Of a DNA stretch of 64,000 nt, positions 58,993 through 64,000 are shown piece after piece. Position numbers and translations under genes: made by a program. How positions within the stretch are numbered: the first letter of the stretch is position 1; the number at the start of each line of letters is the position of its first letter. A model generated the notes under the pieces. That model worked only from the letters and a program-made list of their open reading frames with translations, searched no databases and had not been told where the DNA came from. This stretch comes from Gnetum montanum (taxonomy: Eukaryota > Streptophyta > Gnetopsida > Gnetales > Gnetaceae), in contig MNCI01006123.1 in assembly GCA_015680685.1 (NCBI GenBank), positions 58,442 to 122,441 on the forward strand, read 5' to 3'.

Positions 58993-60185
58993 TGTACTGC
59001 CTGAAATCGTCAGTCTCTGGCTGGAAGGGAATAGAGGCCGCGGGATCGCAGGACGAGAACAGAAGACCCTACCTTCGCTTGAGGGCGAGCTAGAATGCAC
59101 GAAGGCAGAGTACCTTGGGTGGTTCGCACGCAGATCAGACAAGGATTTCCCTACGTATACGCCAAGTGGTATACGTTGGGTTATGCGTAAACAATGTCGC
59201 GAGCGTAAGCAGCGTAAACAGATGCAAACGTAGCTGAGGCATAAATGGACGTAAACGGAATGCGTGTGCCAAATTGACGTAAAACTGTAAACAGAATGTA
59301 GCGAATGTAACGATGATATTACAGGATGAGAATACAGTGCACCGGTCTAACGCAGTTGTGGCAAAGCACAAGGCGGACGAAAAGCCCCGGCGGATGGGAG
59401 GGCGGCAAGCTGGTTTATACTGTAGGCGCGGTGTAAGGACTGCACAGCATACAGGTTTTCCAGCGTAAAAGGGGTTTGAGCTCTGGTGCGCAACGTAATT
59501 GCTCCTAGGTGTGCTCTAGGATTTTTGCCAATCTCTCTACGAAGTGGAAACATGGGGTTTTTATACTGGTTGTTACGCTAGACTCGGGTTAGGAGACACG
59601 TGGCACGTTGATCGGGTGCATACGATTTACAAATGTACAACATATTACAGGGCATATACGTGGGGCGTATACGCTACATCAGGCTGGCGTATACGCTGGA
59701 CGTGCGGGGTGTGTATGAACTGGGTGGAGATGCCATGGACGTTGGGCGTACACGCCAATGGCTAGGCGTGTGCACCGGGCGTATACGCTGACGGCTGCCG
59801 ACTTTCTTCAATTCTTGCTCTTTGGTGCTATCGTCATTCTTTCATTGGGACTTCATCGTCGAGCGTGTGCATCTGTGGTACTTGCCGAGCATACAGATGT
59901 GGCGTGTACATCGGGCATGTACGCTGGGGATGTCGGGTATACACGCTGGACGTATACGTTGTTGCTGCTGGGCGTATACGCTGGGTGTATACGCTGGGCG
60001 TATACGCTATTGCTGCTGGGCGTATATGTTGGGCGTATACGCTGTTGCTACACTTTGTGAAAATTAAGCCTCTTGATTGCCAAAGTTGCGTTGTACGACT
60101 CCAAATGTAGCCATGGTCGTTCGTGGGTCCCAGGGACCTGCTTCTTGCTGGGGAAGTACCAAGCTCAAAATTTTATGGTGTTTCA
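58993..60185 (-). repeat. T7 3' LTR
   Basis: The inner edge is at 60,185 (TGAAACACC on the minus strand, next to the polypurine tract). The outer edge is at TGTACTGCC, 58,993, where T5 RNase H stops; it could be off by a few bases. The TATA box is TATAAAAA at 59,558-59,565. U3 carries the GCGTATACGC array; the transcribed part (59,160-59,310) has GCGTAAAC-type units. It is shorter than the other LTRs. Confidence 0.82.
59640..60060. repeat. T7 U3 array of the palindrome GCGTATACGC
   Basis: Exact copies start at 59,665, 59,687, 59,779, 59,972, 59,998 and 60,033. Many one- or two-base variants lie between, such as GTGTATACGC, GCGTACACGC and GCATGTACGC. Spacing varies (22 bp to over 190 bp), so this is a cluster of sites, not a simple satellite. 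It lies 75-500 bp upstream of the LTR TATA box. The small open frames with YTL/WAYT repeats here are by-products. Confidence 0.9.
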
Positions 60186-60205
60186 TTGGCCCCTCTTTGT
60201 TGACA
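60186..60205 (-). other. T7 polypurine tract
   Basis: The minus strand reads GTCAACAAAGAGGGGCCAA before the LTR. The family block upstream (60,206-60,260) contains TTTGCACTTCTTTGTCAGCG and CCTCTCGGG. Confidence 0.85.
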
Positions 60206-60936
60206 CTTGGAGGAATCGACCCGAGAGGCGCTGACAAAGAAGTGCAAAATACCACAAGTAACTTGACATAGACTTTGTTCGTTGCCTCTTGACTAGACGT
60301 CAGCGCACCGTTTTCAATAGCACATAGGATCAGAAGAGGGGAATTTGTAGCTGTTGGGAGGAAAGGGATTGTGAAGGAGTGGCGACTCCCCAAAAAATTA
60401 TGTTGGGAGAGAGGGTGCTCGGGTGTACGACATGCTAGTCCTTGTCAATAGCCATGGTTTAGCAGACTCGGAGTTCAGACATGCGAGGGGCGTTCTTTGG
60501 TGGAACAAGGCTCCTGGTTGGTTAGAACCTGTTGGCAAGACCAAAGCCACGGGAAGATGTGTTACATGCTTTGGAGGAATAGGGCCTGTGTTCAATGTTT
60601 AGGTGGACTTGTTGGTGGAGAGCCAGAGCCATGCAACTAGATGCTTATTGACCATTTTGGACATGAGTACTTGGTTTTGAGACAACTACCTTTCCGCTTG
60701 GGGCTCATATGGGAAGTGCCAGGAGTCTCGTTTTTTTTGCAGCAATTGGGAACTTTGCATTGATTTTGTACTCAGTTTGTGATGGCATATTCAAAGTTTT
60801 GGGTGTTCTGGATATATCAGAGGTATGGTTGAATAAAATGTATTCGTAAATGAATATGGAATGAGTCGGTGAATGGGGATGTACTAATGAATGATTTGAT
60901 TTAGTCTCATCATGTCTGCTGTGAACGTTGTCCTAC

Positions 60937-60988
60937 CTTGCTGCTTGTGGCAAAATGCATTCTTGTACGAAAACCTCTGGGTGTCATC
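60937..60988 (-). other. T7 conserved mini-exon-like block
   Basis: The acceptor GAAGTTGTGTTTGCAG precedes 52 nt with AAGAATGCATTTTGCCAC and ends AGCAAG before the donor GTAGGA. It is the best-preserved pair of splice-like sites of the four copies. The rest of 60,206-61,150 holds no gene I can support. Confidence 0.55.
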
Positions 60989-61159
60989 CTGCAAACACAA
61001 CTTCAAGGAGACAAGAAAACCATGAGTGAATGATCGAGCTTAGACTTACTCGGCGGCAGATTGTACGTTGATAGCAGCAATGTTGGTAGGATCTTCTGAT
61101 GGTGGGTGATGCAGTGATGAAGCGTGCATGTGGTGGTAGATTGATGAAATGGCAATGAA

Positions 61160-61540
61160 CTTGCCAGTTTATAGTCTTAGCGGACTATCGTGGGTTAGTT
61201 TTATGTCATAACCCATTGGACATTGCCTGTTTAGCATCGTGGAGGATGTTACATTGCCAGTTTTTTTAGTCTTAGTGGACTATGAGGAGGCAAGCTAGTT
61301 TATAGTCTTAGCGGACTCCAATGGTCGTGATGGTGGCAGTTTACTATCGTACCAGACGGGTGTTAGTTTATCATCATTGCGGACACTGTGGGGTATCAGT
61401 TTATTGTCATGATGCCAGGACAGTTGTGGTATTAGTTTTGAGTCGTAACCAAAGACTGTTCTGTGGTATCAGTTTACCGTCATGATCCCAGGACGAGCTG
61501 TGGTATCAGTTTATAGTCATGACTCCAGGACTTACACGTA
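61160..61540 (-). repeat. T7 post-pol CTTAAACTGGC-type repeat array
   Basis: About nine copies, seen on the plus strand as CCAGTTTATAGTCTTAGCGGACT or TATCAGTTTATAGTCATGACTC. Spacing is 30-50 bp with variable sequence between. Element-strand orientation matches T3, T4 and T6. Confidence 0.85.
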
Positions 61541-61551
61541 CCTGAGCATGT

Positions 61552-64000
61552 TCAAATGTAGAACAGTTTTAAGTATAAATGATTTGTCGGATTGGCAAGC
61601 TCGTTTCCTTCCATGTCGGCTAACTTGAATGATCCATTGTCAAATGCTTTAGTGACCAAGTAAGGCCCTTCCCAGTTGGCTGAGAATTTGTCCGGGTGTT
61701 CCCGAACGGCTTTAAGCACGAGGTCACCTTCTTTGATAGGGCGCTTGTTGATGTCATACCAATGTCGCTGCTATTGTCATTTTTGGTACCATTTGATCTG
61801 ATCGAGGGCACGCACACGTTCTTCCTCCACCGAGTCAAGATCAATGACGTGTAGGTCATTGTTTTGCCCGTCGTCGAGGAGCCCAGAAAGTGTGATCCTT
61901 AAAGAGGGCACCTGCAGTTCCAAAGGCAAAATAGCTTCTAAACCGTAAACAAGACTGTATGGTGTCTTACTTGTCAAAGTTCAGTGCGTAGTACGGTATG
62001 CCCACAATGTGTATGTCAATTGCTCGTGCGATTTTCTTTTACTCTGGGTAAGCATTTTCTTGAGTATTGTGATAATAGTTTTGTTTGTTGCTTCTGCTTG
62101 TCCATTACTCTGAGGATAGTAAGGGGATGAAAAGGAATGTTTGATCCCCAAGCTGTTACAAAAGGTTTGGGTTTCGGCACTGCTAAATTGTGGCCCATTG
62201 TCAGTGATGGTTGTCATGGGGATGCTAAAGCGGGTCACAATGTTTTCTAGAATGAAATTGCACACGTGCTTGGATGTGGTTTTTCGCAGGGGAGTAGCTT
62301 CTACCCACTTCGTGAAGTATTCGATGGCAGTGATAATGAAACTATGGCCCGCAGAAGACGAGGGGGTTATCTGACCAATGAGGTCCAATCCCACTTTTGA
62401 AACGGCCATGTGATTTGCGTTGTGTGCAACTTGTTTGGTGGGACATGTATCAGATTGCTATGTTTTTTACACGTACTACATGTTTTGACTTTGGTGAGAC
62501 AGTCGTATTCCATGTGTGGCCAATAATAGCCCAAGCACCTGATTTTCGTTGCCATGGCCTTTGGCGCTATGTGTCCTCCACATAGTCCTTCATGTACTTG
62601 TTCAACAATAGTGTGGGCATCGGTATTACTAACGCATGTTAACAATATGCCTTCGTAGGATCTACGACACAATGTATCCTCTACTAGGATGTACTGCTTA
62701 GAACGTTTTCGTACGGCGTCCTTTTGTGCATTTGTTAGATGTCTTGGTGCTTTCCCGCGCAGAAGGTATTCTTTTATGTCATCGTACCATTCTATCGCGT
62801 GTGTTGTACTAACAGATGAAATAGGAAGCGTGTCAAGTGTGTCAGTGATTGGTTCAACACAACTGGTTATGGAGCTTGGCAACGTGTGAAACATGTCAGG
62901 TGATATATTTAATGCTAAGGTTGCTAATGCGTTCACGATGGTGTTGTCGTTTCTGGAGACGTGTTGCACATTAGTGTTTCTGAATTGCCTCATTAGGTGT
63001 TTTGCCAAGTCGCAGTATGGTTGTAAACATTAGGCTTTGCATGTGTAGACATCTGTGACTTGGTTTACGACCAGTTGCGAGTCCCCTCTCACTACGAGCC
63101 ATGTGTTGTTTAAAGCCAGAGCTGCCGCGAGTCCTCTAAGGAGACCTTCATACTCTGCTATGTTGTTCGTACAAGGAAAGTCAAAACGATAGGCAAAGGG
63201 TCAGATCTCCCCGGAGTGAAAGGTGATGATGGCGGCTGCGCTTCCTCCTCGATAGGTAGATGCCCCATCAAAGTTTAAAATGGCATCGTAGTCATTGGGC
63301 ACTATGTCGAGGGTGCTTATGTTCTCATCTGGGAAGGTTGGGTCTATTGTTGCTAGGTTGTGCGTTGGTGATGTTGCCATTTGATTTACTATAGCTTGAT
63401 CCTTGACTGATTATTGCGCTACATAGTACAGGTCAAACTTGGCTATCATGGCTTTCCATCGAGCTATTCAACTCGTTTCGTAAATATTCCCTGTTATGGC
63501 TCTCAGCACATTGTCCTTGCAAATGATGTAAACCTGATTTCGGAAGAGGTAATGTCGCCATTTTCTTAAAGAAAAGACCAAAGCTAAACATGACTTCTCC
63601 ACATCGTTGTACCTTTTCTCGTGGGCAACTAATGCGTGGCTCAAGTAATACACAGGGACCTCAGTTCCGTCATCACGTTTCTAACAAAGCATGGATGCGA
63701 TGGACAAATCTGAAGTAGCGAGGTAGATGTAAAACGACTTATGGTTTTGTGGTGGGTAAACTGTAGGCATTCGGGCAAGTGCTGTCTTGATGTTCTTGAA
63801 TGCTTCTTGGCATTGCGGAGTCCATTCAAAGTGGACATTCTTGCGTAACAGGTGATTCATGGGTTTTAGTTTATCTGTAAGTTTTTCTATGAAACGCCTG
63901 ATAAATTGTAGTCTACCTTGTAGACCTCGAAGTTCAGTAAGGTTTCCTGGTGGTTTCAGGTTTGTTATGGCCTTAACCTTATCAGGGTCTACTCGTATCC
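61552..64000 (-). pseudogene. T7 pol, 3' part (RT end, RNases H, integrase)
   Basis: From the right edge the minus strand gives the RT end (RVDPDKVKAITNLKPPG, RLQFIRRFIEKLTDKL), RNase H (YYLSHALVAHEKRYNDVE), the archaeal-type RNase H (FDGAST, NTIVNALATLA; the last catalytic Asp is Asn), then integrase 62,800-61,552. The integrase has a zinc finger H-x(n)-H with CSTCKK, and intact DDE residues in GLDLIG, ITDNGPQF and SNGQAEA, followed by TPYSLVYGLEAILPLEL and a C-terminal NHLYLKLFYI, stop at 61,552. Few stops, but frameshifts near 61,980, 62,400 and 63,650 break the frame. Confidence 0.88.

Larger units (their letters stand above)
58993..64000 (-). mobile_element. T7: Tat-family element, 3' LTR and pol (continues right)
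   Basis: On the minus strand the order up the coordinates is 3' LTR (58,993-60,185), polypurine tract, mini-exon, repeat array, and pol (61,552 to the window edge). It is inserted in the RNase H of T5. Its coding decay is light and CpGs are frequent, so it is one of the youngest insertions here. Confidence 0.88.

Noticed and set aside
59544-60110. Overlapping plus-strand frames rich in Tyr, Thr and Trp repeats
   Set aside because: They lie in the T7 LTR and arise from the GCGTATACGC array; they are antisense to the element and have no conserved start.

Overview
The window is intergenic DNA from a large-genome vascular plant. A gymnosperm is plausible but I cannot fix the species. It holds no ordinary host gene, rRNA or tRNA. 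Almost every base belongs to Ty3/gypsy LTR retrotransposons inserted into one another. Most belong to one long Tat-lineage family, recognised by an archaeal-type second RNase H, YVDDIAIKS-type reverse transcriptase, LTRs of 1.2-1.6 kb running TGAAAC...(T/G)(T/C)ACA, and an AACAAAGAGGGG polypurine tract. The rest are chromoviruses.

Layout, with working names. T1 (+) ends in an LTR at 301, inside the integrase of K1, a Tekay/Del-type chromovirus (-, 302 to about 4,976). K1 sits in T2 (-, about 4,977-13,988). A chromovirus RT fragment K2 (-) lies at 13,989-14,747. T3 (-) begins with its 3' LTR at 14,748. T3 is interrupted at 22,470 by T4 (-), T4 at 27,287 by T5 (+), T5 at 37,973-55,814 by the complete element T6 (+, 17.8 kb), and T5 again at 58,993 by T7 (-), which runs off the right edge. 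The insertion order T3, T4, T5, then T6 and T7, agrees with decay: the left third is AT-rich and visibly poor in CpG, while T6 and T7 keep many CpGs. All coding regions carry stops or frameshifts, many from C-to-T or G-to-A changes.

The Tat family has an unusual plan: 5' LTR, primer site, gag, protease, a short-repeat spacer, a large gene on the opposite strand, a divergent intergenic region, then a separate ATG-started pol (RT, RNase H, archaeal-type RNase H, integrase), a second repeat spacer, a conserved mini-exon, polypurine tract and 3' LTR. The antisense gene is visible in T2, T5 and T6. In T5 and T6 it resolves into eight exons with the same junctions. Its second exon aligns co-linearly with the FCP1/NIF-type HAD phosphatase fold but lacks key catalytic residues. 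Because the gene is antisense, its introns are not removed from the genomic RNA. This looks like a host gene captured with its introns and kept through the radiation of the family.

A second theme is cis-sequence turnover. Each subfamily has its own short, mostly palindromic motif repeated upstream of the LTR TATA box (T7 GCGTATACGC; T4/T5 GCTACGTAGC with flanking GCATAGC; T6 TTACGCTGCGTAA-like; T2/T3 a looser CTACAAATTGGC). In T5, and less clearly T6, the same motif also appears in the introns of the antisense gene. A different degenerate motif, ending CTTAAACTGGC or CTTAAACTAGC, recurs in the intergenic spacers of all these Tat elements, always in the element's own orientation.
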